Shown piece after piece: positions 1 to 11,500 of a stretch of DNA of 50,867 nt. Under the pieces are notes generated by a model. The model was not told the DNA's origin and did no database searches. It saw nothing but the letters and a program-made list of their open reading frames with translations. The stretch lies in the NCBI RefSeq assembly GCF_020023385.1, contig NZ_JAIQCL010000016.1, positions 1 to 50,867 on the forward strand, given 5' to 3'. Position numbers and translations under genes: made by a program. The DNA comes from Planococcus circulans. GTDB taxonomy: Bacteria > Bacillota > Bacilli > Bacillales_A > Planococcaceae. Numbering within the stretch: the stretch's first letter is position 1; every line of letters begins with the position of its first letter.

Positions 1-60
1 TGTTGACGTTTTGCTGTTCAGTTTTCAAGGTTCAAGTTGTTTGTCGCGCTCATTGGCGAC
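1..60 (-). other. rRNA operon leader (pre-16S), 16S outside window
   Basis: Read on the minus strand, this stretch contains CCTTGAAAACTGAACA followed by AACGTCAACA, the kind of leader found just upstream of 16S rRNA genes in Bacillales. It lies downstream of gyrA in the same orientation, where B. subtilis also carries an rRNA operon. The 16S gene itself would begin beyond position 1, so only the promoter-proximal leader is visible. The assignment rests on recognising the leader sequence and the gene order. Confidence 0.75.
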
Positions 61-66
61 TCAATT

Positions 67-96
67 AATATACCATGTTTACTATATGAGAGTCAA
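67..96 (-). promoter_or_regulatory. rRNA operon promoter
   Basis: The minus strand reads TTGACT (96-91), an 18-base spacer, then TATATT (72-67). Transcription would start near position 60 and run into the rRNA leader. A possible second, weaker promoter lies upstream around 121-150 (TTAACA and TATATA, poorly spaced), which would fit the tandem promoters usual for rRNA operons. Confidence 0.65.
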
Positions 97-654
97 CACT
101 TTATGCAAAAAAACTTCAAGTATATAAGAAATGCTTTTATTGTTAATGAAGAATGTCCAAAACTTCTATATGAAACAACTGCTCTAATCGAACCTTATTT
201 ACTTCCCAAGCCACATTGAGGCATTAAAGAAACCCTTGCAAAGGCACAATAAACTAACTGCAAAAAAGATTGTGCGATTTCCAAGTAAGCTTTATAGTCT
301 GAGACACTGGTGGGCCAGGAGCAGGCTTCGCAGATTCTGAAGACTGCCGTGCGGAGCCTAGCAAATGCAAAAAGGTCTAAGCTAAGCTTCACGTTTTTGT
401 TGAAGACGAAGAAAATAAGCAGAGGTGCCGAAAGACGACGCGCATCTTCCCGTCAAGACAGAAATGTATCCAGGCTCCAAGAGATAACCTTCTATATAAT
501 GAATATCCGATTTTGTATTTATGGTAGACAAGAGATCGCACCAAAGAAAACTCCGCAAGAAATTCCCCAGTCCCACAACCAAACAACAGTCTCCAACTTC
601 TCTAGTGTCCTCGTAATTCTTCGAAGCCGCACAAGTCTCTGCTGAAATTTCTCC
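97..654. other. gyrA-rRNA intergenic region, no gene recognised
   Basis: About 560 bases separate the gyrA terminator from the rRNA promoter. Short open frames exist on both strands, but none has a convincing ribosome-binding site or a recognisable protein. I see no tRNA or repeat here. Confidence 0.5.
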
Positions 655-687
655 ATAAAAAAGCCCGCTGAATATTTATCAGCGAGC
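655..687 (-). terminator. gyrA terminator
   Basis: On the minus strand GCTCGCTGA and TCAGCGGGC form a 9-bp stem (one G-U pair) with a 7-base loop, followed by a T run. It lies just after the gyrA stop codon and separates gyrA from the rRNA operon. Confidence 0.85.
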
Positions 688-700
688 TGCAAGTTCGTTC

Positions 701-3283
701 TTATTCTTCGTCTTCTTCTGGAGTTTCTTCTATATCATCAATCTTCTCGTCAGCCACGACATCTTCTTCTTCATAGACATCTGCTTCAGCGCTTTCTTCG
801 ATCAATTTCTTTTCAACATCTTCTTCAAGTTCTTCCAACTCTTCAGGGATGTCGATATCTTTCTTGACTTTAGCCACAGTAGCCACGATTTCATCGTCAC
901 CGAGACGAATCAAACGAACGCCTTGTGTGCTTCTGCCTGTTGTTGAAATATCATTGACGTCCATGCGGATCAAAATTCCGTTGACGGTGATCAGCATGAT
1001 GTCTTCTGTTCCGTTAATCGTTCTAACAGCAACAAGCGGTCCGTTCTTGTCGGTGATCTGGCAGGTCTTGATTCCCATACCGCCACGCGATTGAACCCGG
1101 TATTCGGATTCTTTCGTCTGTTTGCCGTATCCTTTTTCCGTGATGACCAATACATTGTCGTTAGGATCCAAAATCTCCATGCCAACCACTGCATCTCCAT
1201 CACGAAGACGGATGCCCCGGACTCCACTGGCTGTTCGGCCCATGCTGCGAATATCCGTTTCAGGGAATCGGATCAATGCACCGTTTCGTGTGCCGATGAC
1301 CATTTCCTTACTGCCGTCTGTCAACTTAACTGAAATCAGTTCGTCTTCTTCGCGAAGGCTGATGGCAATCAAACCGTTTTGGCGGATGTTGGCGTAGTTC
1401 GTCACAGGCGTCCGTTTGCTGATGCCTTCGCGTGTCGTAAAGAAGAAGAAAGCATCTTCCTTGAATTCGTCGACGCGTATAACAGCTGTCACTTTCTCTT
1501 CCTTGCTGATCTCCAACAGGTTGACCAGCGGCAAGCCTTTGGCAGTTCGGCCGTATTCAGGAATCTGATACCCTTTTTTACGGTAGACTTTTCCTTTGTT
1601 GGTGAAGAACAGAATTGTGTCGTGAGTGGATGTGTACAGTAAATGTTCTACGAAATCGTCTTCGTTGGTGCCCATCCCCTGCACTCCGCGCCCGCCGCGT
1701 TTTTGGCTGCGGTAGGTATTGGCCGGCAAACGTTTGATATAGCCATTATGTGTAAGCGTCAATACAGATGCTTCCACTGGAATCAGATCTTCATCTTCAA
1801 ACATTTCCGCTCCGCCGGTCGTAATTTCCGTTCTCCGTTTATCGCTGAATCGCTCTTTGATTTCAAGCATTTCTTCCTGAATAATTTCAAGGATGCGGTA
1901 TTCATTCGCCAGAATCTCTCTAAGGTCGTCAATCAATTTCACCAGACCTAGATATTCTTCCTCGATCTTATCCCGCTCCAAACCAGTCAAGCGCTGCAGA
2001 CGCATATCTAAAATCGCTTGGGATTGGCGTTCAGACAGATTAAAATCGGTCATCAAGCCATTGCGTGCCTGTTCAGCAGTCTGTGATCCACGGATCAAGG
2101 CGATAATGGCATCGATATGATCCAATGCAATACGCAAGCCTTCCAGAATATGTGCGCGGTCTTCCGCTTTGGTCAGTTCGAATTGCGTACGGCGGCGAAT
2201 CACTACTTTTTGGTGCTCCAGGTAATGGAACAGAATTTCTTTTAAACCAAGAACTTTTGGATGGCCGTCTACTAGTGCCAGCATATTGATGCCGAAGCTT
2301 GTTTGCATTGCGGTTTGTTTGTATAAATTATTCAATAACACACTTGCACTCGCATCTCTGCGTACTTCAATGACGATACGCATGCCGTTGCGGTCAGACT
2401 CATCCCGAAGATCCGTGATGCCGTCGATCCGCTTATCACGAACAAGCTCGGCGATCTTTTCAATCAATCGGGCTTTGTTTACCTGATAAGGGATTTCGTT
2501 GACGATAATGACTTCTTTGCCGTTGGCTTTTGTTTCGATATCGACTACCGAACGGACCATAATCGAACCTTTACCCGTTTCATAAGCACGGCGAATGCCG
2601 CTGCGGCCAAGAATGATGCCGCCAGTCGGGAAATCAGGTCCCGGGATGAATTCCATCAGCTCTTCAGTAGTGATTGCCGGGTTTTCAGCCAATGCCAAAA
2701 CAGCATCAATGGTTTCACCCAGGTGATGAGGGGGAATATTAGTGGCCATACCGACTGCGATGCCTGAAGTTCCGTTTACCAATAGATTCGGGAAACGGCT
2801 CGGCAAAACAACCGGCTCTTTTTCCTGGCCATCGTAGTTGTCTCGATAATCAATTGTGTTTTTATTCAAATCACGGAGCAATTCCATGGAAATCTTCGAC
2901 ATTTTAGATTCAGTGTACCGCATTGCAGCAGCAGAATCGCCATCAACAGATCCGAAGTTTCCGTGTCCATCCACCAGCATATAGCGGTAGCTGAAATCCT
3001 GTGCCATGCGGACCATGGTTTCATAAACCGCTGTATCGCCGTGGGGATGGTATTTACCAATAACATCTCCGACGATACGCGCTGATTTTTTATAGCCTTT
3101 GTCTGCAGTAATCCCTAAATCGTACATTGCATAAAGAATACGGCGATGGACAGGTTTTAATCCATCACGCACATCCGGTAAGGCACGGGATACGATAACG
3201 CTCATTGCGTAATCCAAAAACGAAGTCCGCATTTCCGTACTTATATTTATTTCTTCAACACCACTGCTAGGCCGTTCAGCCAT
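701..3283 (-). CDS. gyrA: DNA gyrase subunit A
   Basis: Subunit A of the type II topoisomerase that introduces negative supercoils; it breaks and rejoins DNA in the A2B2 complex with GyrB. The 860 residues match the usual length plus an acidic tail. The catalytic tyrosine is Tyr123 in AAMRYTES. The quinolone-determining region reads HGDTAVYE (81-88), with Thr at 84 where B. subtilis and S. aureus have Ser. The GyrA box is QKRGGRG (about 527-533), the mark of true gyrase rather than topoisomerase IV, and is followed by the DNA-wrapping beta-pinwheel. The last 45 or so residues are very rich in Glu and Asp. The gene follows gyrB by 30 bases and is probably cotranscribed with it. Confidence 0.98.
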   Translation of the reverse strand: MAERPSSGVEEINISTEMRTSFLDYAMSVIVSRALPDVRDGLKPVHRRILYAMYDLGITADKGYKKSARIVGDVIGKYHPHGDTAVYETMVRMAQDFSYRYMLVDGHGNFGSVDGDSAAAMRYTESKMSKISMELLRDLNKNTIDYRDNYDGQEKEPVVLPSRFPNLLVNGTSGIAVGMATNIPPHHLGETIDAVLALAENPAITTEELMEFIPGPDFPTGGIILGRSGIRRAYETGKGSIMVRSVVDIETKANGKEVIIVNEIPYQVNKARLIEKIAELVRDKRIDGITDLRDESDRNGMRIVIEVRRDASASVLLNNLYKQTAMQTSFGINMLALVDGHPKVLGLKEILFHYLEHQKVVIRRRTQFELTKAEDRAHILEGLRIALDHIDAIIALIRGSQTAEQARNGLMTDFNLSERQSQAILDMRLQRLTGLERDKIEEEYLGLVKLIDDLREILANEYRILEIIQEEMLEIKERFSDKRRTEITTGGAEMFEDEDLIPVEASVLTLTHNGYIKRLPANTYRSQKRGGRGVQGMGTNEDDFVEHLLYTSTHDTILFFTNKGKVYRKKGYQIPEYGRTAKGLPLVNLLEISKEEKVTAVIRVDEFKEDAFFFFTTREGISKRTPVTNYANIRQNGLIAISLREEDELISVKLTDGSKEMVIGTRNGALIRFPETDIRSMGRTASGVRGIRLRDGDAVVGMEILDPNDNVLVITEKGYGKQTKESEYRVQSRGGMGIKTCQITDKNGPLVAVRTINGTEDIMLITVNGILIRMDVNDISTTGRSTQGVRLIRLGDDEIVATVAKVKKDIDIPEELEELEEDVEKKLIEESAEADVYEEEDVVADEKIDDIEETPEEDEE

Positions 3284-3313
3284 ACCCGCAGCCTCCTCTC
3301 AACTCTATATCAC

Positions 3314-5272
<1,959 letters not shown>

Positions 5273-5291
5273 TTACTTCGACCCTGCATAT

Positions 5292-5501
5292 TCACAATCT
5301 ATTTTCTTCTATTTTTTTCATGATCGCCTGTGTCCGATAAGGGGAACCGTAGATGAAATCTTCGGTCACCACTAAAGATTTTACGGATTCCACAGGAACA
5401 AGCAGCCGCACAAAAGCAGCCGGCATCTTATTTTCATATTGAATGACGGCTATAATGTCAGCTATTGGGAGAATTTGTGCTGCTCCAATCTGGATATACA
5501 C
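5292..5501 (-). CDS. remB: Extracellular matrix regulator RemB-like (DUF370)
   Basis: This small protein of 69 residues sits between recF and gyrB, exactly where B. subtilis has remB (yaaB). It shares the MYIxxG start and a conserved SLVVTxDxIYGSP stretch, so I assign it to the DUF370/RemA-RemB family, linked in B. subtilis to biofilm matrix regulation. The start is GTG, preceded by AAGGAGTG at suitable spacing; it begins 6 bases after the recF stop. It is shorter than B. subtilis RemB (81), the middle being compressed. Whether it regulates matrix genes in this organism is inference. Confidence 0.8.
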   Translation of the reverse strand: MYIQIGAAQILPIADIIAVIQYENKMPAAFVRLLVPVESVKSLVVTEDFIYGSPYRTQAIMKKIEENRL

Positions 5502-5507
5502 ACATCT

Positions 5508-6620
5508 TCACTCCTTGACTGTCCCTTCGGAAACCTCAAAAAGACGGGCACTTTGAATCGTTTCATGCTGGATGCCTTCAACACTTGTCGTCGTGACAAA
5601 GGTTTGCACGGATCCTTTAATCGTATTTAGTAGATGGGACTGCCTGTAATCATCCAATTCGGAAAGTACGTCGTCCAGCAACAATACTGGTGCTTCTCCG
5701 ACTTCCTGTTTGATCAGCTCAATTTCGGCTAATTTCAATGACAGTGCCGTAGTGCGCTGCTGTCCTTGCGAACCATAGGTCTGCACGTCATAGCCATTGA
5801 CGAAGAATTGCAGTTCGTCGCGGTGCGGACCGACAAGGGTCACTCCGCGATCAATCTCACGTTTGCGCACTTCCATCAGTTTCTGCTCTAAAAAAGACGC
5901 CATTTCTTCAGGCGTCCATTCAGGCTTTAAACCGCTGATCGGTTGATAGCGGATTTGAAGTTGTTCCAGCCCCCGGGAAATGCCGTGATGGATCGGTTCT
6001 GCCCATTTTTGCAAAAGTTCCATGAACTGATACCGCTTGCGGATGATTTTGACAGCCGATTCGATGAATTGTTCTGTGTAGACATCGAACATGACGTCGT
6101 TGATTGTTTGTTTCCCATAATGTTGCTTCAATATATGATTTCTTTGTTTGAGGAGTTTTTGATAAGTGACCAAATCATGCAGATAAACCGGAGAGATCTG
6201 CCCAATTTCCATATCGATGAAACGTCTGCGCACTTGTGGACTCCCTTTGACAAGGTGCAAGTCTTCCGGGGCAAACATGACGACATTCAATTGGCCAATA
6301 TAATCACTCAGCCTGCGTTGCTCCAAATGATTGACTTTTGCTTTCTTCCCTTTTTTTGACAAGGTGATTTCAAGGGGCAGTTTGCCGTATTTACGGTAAA
6401 CATCAGCTTTTATTTTACCATATTCAGCTTCCCAGCGTATCAATTCCTTGTCATTCGAAGTGCGATGCGATTTCGCCATGGATAAAACATACAGAGATTC
6501 CATGACATTGGTCTTGCCTTGTGCATTTTCTCCTATAAAGACGTTGATCTCTGGAGAAAAATTCAATTCTAGCGATTCGTAGTTCCGATAATTGACAAGC
6601 TCAAGGCGGTCAATCCGCAT
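5508..6620 (-). CDS. recF: DNA replication and repair protein RecF
   Basis: SMC-like ATPase that, with RecO and RecR, loads RecA at single-strand gaps. The Walker A motif GENAQGKT lies at residues 30-37. A signature and Walker B region near residue 300 ([15 protein letters not shown], then [13 protein letters not shown]) complete the ABC-type head. Its 370 residues are typical. The ATG start overlaps the end of yaaA by 11 bases, suggesting translational coupling. Confidence 0.97.
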   Translation of the reverse strand: MRIDRLELVNYRNYESLELNFSPEINVFIGENAQGKTNVMESLYVLSMAKSHRTSNDKELIRWEAEYGKIKADVYRKYGKLPLEITLSKKGKKAKVNHLEQRRLSDYIGQLNVVMFAPEDLHLVKGSPQVRRRFIDMEIGQISPVYLHDLVTYQKLLKQRNHILKQHYGKQTINDVMFDVYTEQFIESAVKIIRKRYQFMELLQKWAEPIHHGISRGLEQLQIRYQPISGLKPEWTPEEMASFLEQKLMEVRKREIDRGVTLVGPHRDELQFFVNGYDVQTYGSQGQQRTTALSLKLAEIELIKQEVGEAPVLLLDDVLSELDDYRQSHLLNTIKGSVQTFVTTTSVEGIQHETIQSARLFEVSEGTVKE

Positions 6621-6849
6621 CGAAGCTCATGCCTTCAGCCGTCACGATACGAAAATCTCCAAACCCTGGAATATTTACGAGATCATTTGGACGCAGCTTG
6701 CGGCCTCTGCGGTTTTCAGCCTCACCATTTACGAAAACTTCATGCTCACCCAAAAACCACTTGGCCATTCCGCCTGAACTTATTGTATCCGTCATCTTCA
6801 ACAATTGCCCAAGTGTTATATATTCAGTCTCAATCCCGATTTCTCTCAA
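6610..6849 (-). CDS. yaaA: S4-domain RNA-binding protein YaaA
   Basis: A small S4-type RNA-binding protein of 79 residues, the usual neighbour of recF in Bacillales. The stretch SGGMAKWFL and then [13 protein letters not shown] is nearly identical to B. subtilis YaaA (RlbA), implicated in 50S ribosome assembly. The start is TTG, with AAGGATGAG 8 bases upstream; no in-frame ATG is available near it. It is the first gene of the recF-gyrBA unit and has its own promoter upstream. Confidence 0.9.
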   Translation of the reverse strand: MREIGIETEYITLGQLLKMTDTISSGGMAKWFLGEHEVFVNGEAENRRGRKLRPNDLVNIPGFGDFRIVTAEGMSFDAD

Positions 6850-6885
6850 AATGCACTCATCCTTCGATTCATAGTCTATCCCTCT

Positions 6886-6914
6886 ATTTTACCCTATTTT
6901 AGCTAAAAAGTAAA
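6886..6914 (-). promoter_or_regulatory. Promoter of yaaA-recF-gyrBA unit
   Basis: On the minus strand TTTACT (6914-6909), a 17-base spacer and TAAAAT (6891-6886) precede yaaA. The -35 element overlaps the T tract of the dnaN terminator, so the two signals are packed together. Confidence 0.55.
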
Positions 6915-6938
6915 AAGGATAGCCTATATGGCTATCCT
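6902..6938 (-). terminator. dnaN terminator
   Basis: Minus-strand hairpin AGGATAGCC, 5-base loop, GGCTATCCT followed by TTTTTACTTTTT, 18 bases after the dnaN stop. It separates dnaA-dnaN from the recF unit. Confidence 0.85.
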
Positions 6939-6955
6939 GAGGGTCTGTTTTAAAT

Positions 6956-8092
6956 TTAATATGTTCGGACAGGAAGAATCAGCTGCAAGATCGAATCATC
7001 CAATGCTGATTTCAAGATGAATGGACGCATCGCCCCAGTAAACTGGATGACGACATCTTGCCCGTCGATCGCTTTTAACGCATCCATCATAAATTTGGCA
7101 CTGAAAGAGATTTTCAGCTCTTCGCCTTCGATGCTTTGTGCCTGAAGCTGCTCTTCCACTTTCCCGACTTCCGGTGAGTTGGAAGAAACTTCGACTTCGT
7201 TGCCGGCATTCGCTGAAAAACGCACCACGTTATTGCGTTCTTCTCTAGCCAATAGAGATGCTCGGTCAATTGCCTGAAGAAGTGAGCGGCCGTTTACGGT
7301 CACCGTTGTCTTGTATTCTGCAGGGATGAGTCGGCTTGTATCCGGATAGTTGCCTTCTAATAGACGGGAAAAGAAAAGAATGTGCTTGGATTTGAATAAA
7401 ACCTGCTGGTTGGTCATGACGATTTCAACCGCTTCAGACGTATCATCCAGGATCTTGTTCAATTCGGTCAGGCTTTTCCCAGGAATTACAACGCTGTATT
7501 CCCCTTCCGGCAAAGTTTCCAATTTGGTTTTACGGCGTGCTAAACGGTGGCTGTCAGTTGCAACACAAACCAGCTCCCCATCTTTTACCTCCCAGTGGAC
7601 GCCTGTTAATACAGGGCGTGTTTCAGAACTTGATACAGCAAAAACAGTTTCACGGTTGATGGTCTTCAATAGATCTGCAGGAATCGTAAACAAACGATCG
7701 TCCTGAATATCCGGCAATTGTGGATAATCCATTGCATCTAAACCGATTAAATGGAATTCGGACTTCCCTGACCGGATATGGGTCTGGAAATTCCCTGTGA
7801 TTTCAATTTCGACTTCGTTAGTCGGCAATTTACGGATGATCTCTCCAAATACTTTTGCTTGAAGAACAATACTTCCTCCATCTGTTACCTGGATGATCTG
7901 TTCCCCATCTTCTTCAGCAGGAATGAATGTCTGGATCGTGATATCAGAATCACTTCCTGTTAATCTCATCCCATCAGAAGAAACATCCATTTTAATTCCC
8001 GTTAAGATCGGAATCGTCGTTTTTGAACTTACTGCTTTCATTACATCGTTTAATCCTTCAACTAATCGCTCACGCTTTATCTCGAATTTCAT
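6956..8092 (-). CDS. dnaN: DNA polymerase III beta subunit (sliding clamp)
   Basis: Ring-shaped processivity clamp that tethers the replicative polymerases to DNA. The 378 residues match the family length and the three-domain fold; the sequence begins MKFEIKRERLVEGLNDVMKA and ends LILPVRTY, the usual C-terminal pocket ending. It follows dnaA across the 173-base intergenic part of oriC, the standard Bacillales order. It starts with ATG; upstream GAGG is a modest ribosome-binding site. Confidence 0.98.
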   Translation of the reverse strand: MKFEIKRERLVEGLNDVMKAVSSKTTIPILTGIKMDVSSDGMRLTGSDSDITIQTFIPAEEDGEQIIQVTDGGSIVLQAKVFGEIIRKLPTNEVEIEITGNFQTHIRSGKSEFHLIGLDAMDYPQLPDIQDDRLFTIPADLLKTINRETVFAVSSSETRPVLTGVHWEVKDGELVCVATDSHRLARRKTKLETLPEGEYSVVIPGKSLTELNKILDDTSEAVEIVMTNQQVLFKSKHILFFSRLLEGNYPDTSRLIPAEYKTTVTVNGRSLLQAIDRASLLAREERNNVVRFSANAGNEVEVSSNSPEVGKVEEQLQAQSIEGEELKISFSAKFMMDALKAIDGQDVVIQFTGAMRPFILKSALDDSILQLILPVRTY

Positions 8093-8103
8093 TCTCGAAC
8101 CTC

Positions 8104-8258
8104 GCTTATATATATATTTTATTTAAAGGCTTTTAAAGTAATAGTAGTAGTAGGGGCTGTGAATATGTGGATAAGCCCTTTGAAGTCAATAAAAGCAGCT
8201 TATCCACATGTAGACAGTCTGTGCATAAACTGCTTGCTTATTTATTGGGTTATCCACA
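8104..8258. promoter_or_regulatory. oriC: oriC, dnaA-dnaN part: unwinding element, DnaA-trios and DnaA boxes
   Basis: An AT-rich stretch (8104-8140) is followed by four tandem TAG trinucleotides (8142-8153), a short GGGGC and then DnaA boxes. Perfect TTATCCACA/TGTGGATAA boxes lie at 8166-8174, 8200-8208 and 8250-8258; TGTGCATAA at 8220-8228 has one mismatch. AT-rich DNA, TAG repeats, a GC-rich spacer and a DnaA box in this order match the basal unwinding system of B. subtilis, where DnaA-trios guide DnaA onto single strands. Confidence 0.9.
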
Positions 8259-8265
8259 GCCGATT

Positions 8266-9609
8266 TTACTTGCCAAGCGCACTTTTGATGTCCTTGACGT
8301 CCTGCTGGAGCTGCTGATTGTCTTTCAGCATTTTGGAAATCTTGTCGTGCGCGTGAATAACGGTCGTATGATCACGTCCACCAAACTCTTCGCCAATTTT
8401 AGGCAAAGAGAAATCGGTCATTTCACGTGACAGGTACATCGCTACTTGGCGCGGATAAGCAATATCCTTGGTGCGGCGTTTTGTTTTAAAATCTTCCAAT
8501 TTGACATTGAATTGGTCGCCGACTGCGTTTTGGATGTCCAAGATCGTAATGACCTTTGGTTTGGAATTCGGCATGATGTCTTTTAAAGCTTCTGCAGCCA
8601 GTTCGGCGCTCATATCACGGTTGATCAAAGAGGAATAAGCCACAACGCGGATCAATGCCCCTTCAAGTTCACGGATATTCGAATCGATGGAATTGGCAAT
8701 ATAGGTCATGACGTCATTCGGGATATCCAGTCCATCCGCTTTTGCTTTTTTGCGTAGAATCGCAATTCGGGTTTCCAGATCAGGAGGTGTAATATCCGTA
8801 ATCAGGCCCCATTCAAAGCGGGAGCGGAGGCGATCTTCCAATGTCGGGATCTCTTTTGGAGGCCGGTCACTGGAAATGATGATCTGTTTGGATTCTTCAT
8901 GGAGCGTGTTGAATGTATGGAAGAACTCTTCCTGTGTCTGCTCTTTACCTGCCAAAAATTGAATATCATCGATCAGGAGGATGTCGACACCCCTGTATTT
9001 GTCGCGAAATTCACCCGTTTTATTGTCGCGGATCGAGTTGATGAATTCGTTTGTAAATTTCTCCGAAGACAAGTAAACCACTTTGGCGTTCGGATTGTGT
9101 TCGAGGACGTAATGTCCGATTGCATGCATTAGATGTGTCTTGCCAAGTCCTACTCCCCCATAGATAAACAGCGGGTTATATGCTTTTGCTGGCGCTTCGG
9201 CCACGGCCAAAGAGGCGGCATGGGCGAAGCGGTTGCCTGAACCAATTACAAATGTGTCGAAAGTGTATTTAGGATTCAGCATGCCAGGCAAAAACTCTTG
9301 CTGCTGGTCTTGCCCCGGTTTAATGCGAGGCGCAGGGAGTTGAAAATCATCCATATCCTGATCTTTGGGCACAACAAATTTGATCATCATATCATCACCG
9401 GTGGAATCTGATAAGATCCCAGTAATCAAGTGCACATAATGGTTTTCCAACCAATCGCGGGCAAAGGAATTCGGCGCTGAAATGGTGACTGTATCATCCT
9501 GGTAGGATAAAAGTTTTGTCGATTTTAACCACGTTTCAAAACTTGGTTTGGAGATTTTAGTTTCAACTTGTGCTAAGACACTCGACCAAAGTTCGTCTAA
9601 GTGTTCCAA
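8266..9609 (-). CDS. dnaA: Chromosomal replication initiator protein DnaA
   Basis: AAA+ initiator that binds DnaA boxes, melts oriC and recruits the helicase loader. It has 447 residues: domain I (1-85), a short linker, AAA+ domain with Walker A GGVGLGKT (151-158) and LLIDDIQFL as Walker B, and the DNA-binding domain with [11 protein letters not shown] (410-420). The start codon is TTG, with AAAGGAGAAG upstream; no nearby in-frame ATG fits better. A DnaA box at 9670 and more upstream suggest autoregulation. I could not identify a convincing promoter with both elements. Confidence 0.98.
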   Translation of the reverse strand: MEHLDELWSSVLAQVETKISKPSFETWLKSTKLLSYQDDTVTISAPNSFARDWLENHYVHLITGILSDSTGDDMMIKFVVPKDQDMDDFQLPAPRIKPGQDQQQEFLPGMLNPKYTFDTFVIGSGNRFAHAASLAVAEAPAKAYNPLFIYGGVGLGKTHLMHAIGHYVLEHNPNAKVVYLSSEKFTNEFINSIRDNKTGEFRDKYRGVDILLIDDIQFLAGKEQTQEEFFHTFNTLHEESKQIIISSDRPPKEIPTLEDRLRSRFEWGLITDITPPDLETRIAILRKKAKADGLDIPNDVMTYIANSIDSNIRELEGALIRVVAYSSLINRDMSAELAAEALKDIMPNSKPKVITILDIQNAVGDQFNVKLEDFKTKRRTKDIAYPRQVAMYLSREMTDFSLPKIGEEFGGRDHTTVIHAHDKISKMLKDNQQLQQDVKDIKSALGK

Positions 9610-9999
9610 TAGCTCTTCTCCTTTATATATAACGATATTTTATAGTATATCATACACAAAATCACAGCTTGTGGATAACATTCATAAACAGGGTGGTGAA
9701 TAACTGTCCACACCTTACCCACAATTTGTGGATAACTTATTTAGGGTAAAAACTATTAACAAGTGAAAACAAGTTAATGTTACCAAAAAAGAATAGACAA
9801 TACAAGAAGTTCTTTGAGTTATCCACACATCTTTTTTTGTTCACACAGGAACTATCCACAAGGGGTTTGTATGTTAAAAAACTGTAGATAAGGCTTGTGG
9901 ATAATTATTTTTCGGAAAAAAACAATACACAGGTCACGCAGGGATAAGAAAAGGAATTGTGCATAACTCGAGAAGAGGAAAAGAAGGAGATCGAGAGAG
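9610..9999. promoter_or_regulatory. oriC: oriC, upstream of dnaA: DnaA-box cluster
   Basis: The rpmH-dnaA gap carries perfect DnaA boxes at 9670-9678, 9727-9735, 9819-9827 and 9896-9904. One-mismatch boxes lie at 9715-9723 (TTACCCACA), 9852-9860 (CTATCCACA) and 9958-9966 (TGTGCATAA). Both orientations occur. This matches the incA/incB half of the bipartite B. subtilis origin. No gene is present in the gap. Confidence 0.92.
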
Positions 10000-10015
10000 G
10001 TTTTACAATAAGATA

Positions 10016-10045
10016 TTGACATTTATACCCGTGCGCCCTTATAAT
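10016..10045 (+). promoter_or_regulatory. rpmH promoter
   Basis: TTGACA (10016-10021), an 18-base spacer and a consensus TATAAT (10040-10045), about 55 bases before the rpmH start codon. Confidence 0.85.
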
Positions 10046-10099
10046 AGTCGAGACTGTCTTTAGAAAAATAGTTGACTCTTATTATAGGAGGTGTCACAT

Positions 10100-10237
10100 A
10101 TGACATTGCGCACATACCAACCAAATACACGCAAACACAGCAAAGTACACGGCTTCAGAGCACGTATGAGCACAAAGAACGGACGCAGAATAATAGCTGC
10201 ACGCCGTCGTAAAGGAAGAAAAGTATTATCAGCTTAA
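10100..10237 (+). CDS. rpmH: 50S ribosomal protein L34
   Basis: A 45-residue basic ribosomal protein of the large subunit. It begins [19 protein letters not shown] and ends [11 protein letters not shown], the highly conserved L34 pattern. The ATG is preceded by AGGAGGTG at good spacing. It is the first gene on the right arm of the origin, in the standard rpmH-rnpA-yidC-jag order, and is followed by its own terminator. Confidence 0.97.
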   Translation: MTLRTYQPNTRKHSKVHGFRARMSTKNGRRIIAARRRKGRKVLSA

Positions 10238-10239
10238 GT

Positions 10240-10268
10240 CCACTGACCGCATCAGTGGTCTTTTTTTC
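10240..10268 (+). terminator. rpmH terminator
   Basis: CCACTGA, a 5-base loop and TCAGTGG followed by TCTTTTTTTC directly after rpmH. Some read-through into rnpA is likely, since I see no strong separate promoter before rnpA. Confidence 0.85.
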
Positions 10269-10318
10269 TTTTCTGCAGCATTTTCAGCAGAGAAGCATTA
10301 AAATAAGCAGGTGAATGA

Positions 10319-10660
10319 ATGAACAAGCACCAACGGATCAAGAAGAACAAAGAGTTTCAGCAGATATTTAAAAAAGGAAAGTCCTTTGCGAACCGGCAGT
10401 TCATCGTTTATGTAATGAAAAATGAGCAGCCCGAATTCCGCCTGGGGTTATCCGTCAGCAAAAAAGTAGGAAATGCAGTAGCACGCAACCGCATTAAACG
10501 TTATATCCGCCAAACTTTCTTGGAATTGAAAGATGATTTATTGCCGAATGCGGATTACATTATCATCGCCCGACCACAGGCGGCCACTTTGGATTTTCAC
10601 GAAAGCAAGAAAAGCCTTGAACATGTTTTGAAAATTGCACGTGCATTGCCGAAGAAGTAG
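10319..10660 (+). CDS. rnpA: Ribonuclease P protein component
   Basis: Protein subunit that helps the RNase P RNA process the 5' ends of pre-tRNAs. The 113 residues show the signature [14 protein letters not shown] (about 59-72), the RNR motif that contacts the RNA. The ATG is preceded by GCAGGTGA; another ATG four bases upstream is out of frame. The gene lies between rpmH and yidC as usual. Confidence 0.96.
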   Translation: MNKHQRIKKNKEFQQIFKKGKSFANRQFIVYVMKNEQPEFRLGLSVSKKVGNAVARNRIKRYIRQTFLELKDDLLPNADYIIIARPQAATLDFHESKKSLEHVLKIARALPKK

Positions 10661-10720
10661 AAGGCCATAAAGAATAGATGTTATTATAGAAGTAATTGAA
10701 ATTAGTTTGGGGGAAGAAGG

Positions 10721-11500
10721 GTGAATAAGAAATTAGTTTTACTTATTTCACTGATTGCAGTGACATTGCTGCTTGCGGGCTGTACAGAGTTTGATCAGCC
10801 GATCAGTGACCAGAGTGAAGGGTTTTGGAATAAGTTTATCGTTTGGCCATTGGTGTCAGCCATCACATACTTCAAAGACATACTGGGAACTTACGGTTTC
10901 GGGATTATCGCTGTTACGATCATCATCCGATTGGTGATGCTGCCATTGATGGTCAAGCAGACGAAAAGTTCAAAACGTATGCAGGAAGTACAGCCTGAAC
11001 TTGTTAAACTGAAAGAAAAATACAAGTCGAAAGATGCTGTCACGCAACAGAAATACCAAAAAGAAATGATGGCGTTGTTCCAGGAAAAAGGCGTCAATCC
11101 GATGGCAGGTTGTTTGCCGGTTTTGATTCAAATGCCGGTGTTGATCGGGTTTTATCACGCAATCAGCCGTATGAACAGCACACCTGAAATCGATTTGGGC
11201 GCATTTCTTATTTTTCCGCTGGCAGAACCAAGCATCATTTTAGCGGTTATCGCCGGTTTGATGCAGTTCGTCGTATTGCGGACTGGACCAGCAATGGACA
11301 ATCCGCAAATGAAGATCATGATGTATTTCATGCCGGTTATGATCATTGGATTCGGTATTGTTTTACCGTCTGCGTTGACGCTCTATTGGGTTATCGGGAA
11401 TATCATTTCACTTATCCAAAACCTGGTCATCTATCGTCCATGGGAGAAAAAAGAAGTACAGCAACCTGTTAAAACGAAAGCAGGAGGGGTTAAAAAGTGA
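10721..11500 (+). CDS. yidC: Membrane protein insertase YidC (SpoIIIJ/OxaA type)
   Basis: Integral membrane insertase that works alone or with SecYEG to insert membrane proteins. The 259-residue protein begins with a lipoprotein signal peptide ending in LLAG-Cys21, typical of Gram-positive YidC1. Five hydrophobic segments follow, with the charged coiled hairpin (KLKEKYKSKDAVTQQKYQ) between the first two. The start is GTG after GGGGGAAG. It overlaps khpB by four bases (GTGA), so the two are translationally coupled. Confidence 0.95.
   Translation: MNKKLVLLISLIAVTLLLAGCTEFDQPISDQSEGFWNKFIVWPLVSAITYFKDILGTYGFGIIAVTIIIRLVMLPLMVKQTKSSKRMQEVQPELVKLKEKYKSKDAVTQQKYQKEMMALFQEKGVNPMAGCLPVLIQMPVLIGFYHAISRMNSTPEIDLGAFLIFPLAEPSIILAVIAGLMQFVVLRTGPAMDNPQMKIMMYFMPVMIIGFGIVLPSALTLYWVIGNIISLIQNLVIYRPWEKKEVQQPVKTKAGGVKK

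Noticed and set aside
195..645. Several overlapping frames of 65-111 codons on both strands before gyrA
   Set aside because: No ribosome-binding sites, no recognisable protein, and they overlap each other in the gyrA-rRNA gap.
8415..8432. CACGTG inside dnaA as a parS candidate
   Set aside because: Flanks differ from the parS consensus at several positions. Other CACGTG hits (near 3980, 11568, 44272 and 48957) fail for the same reason.
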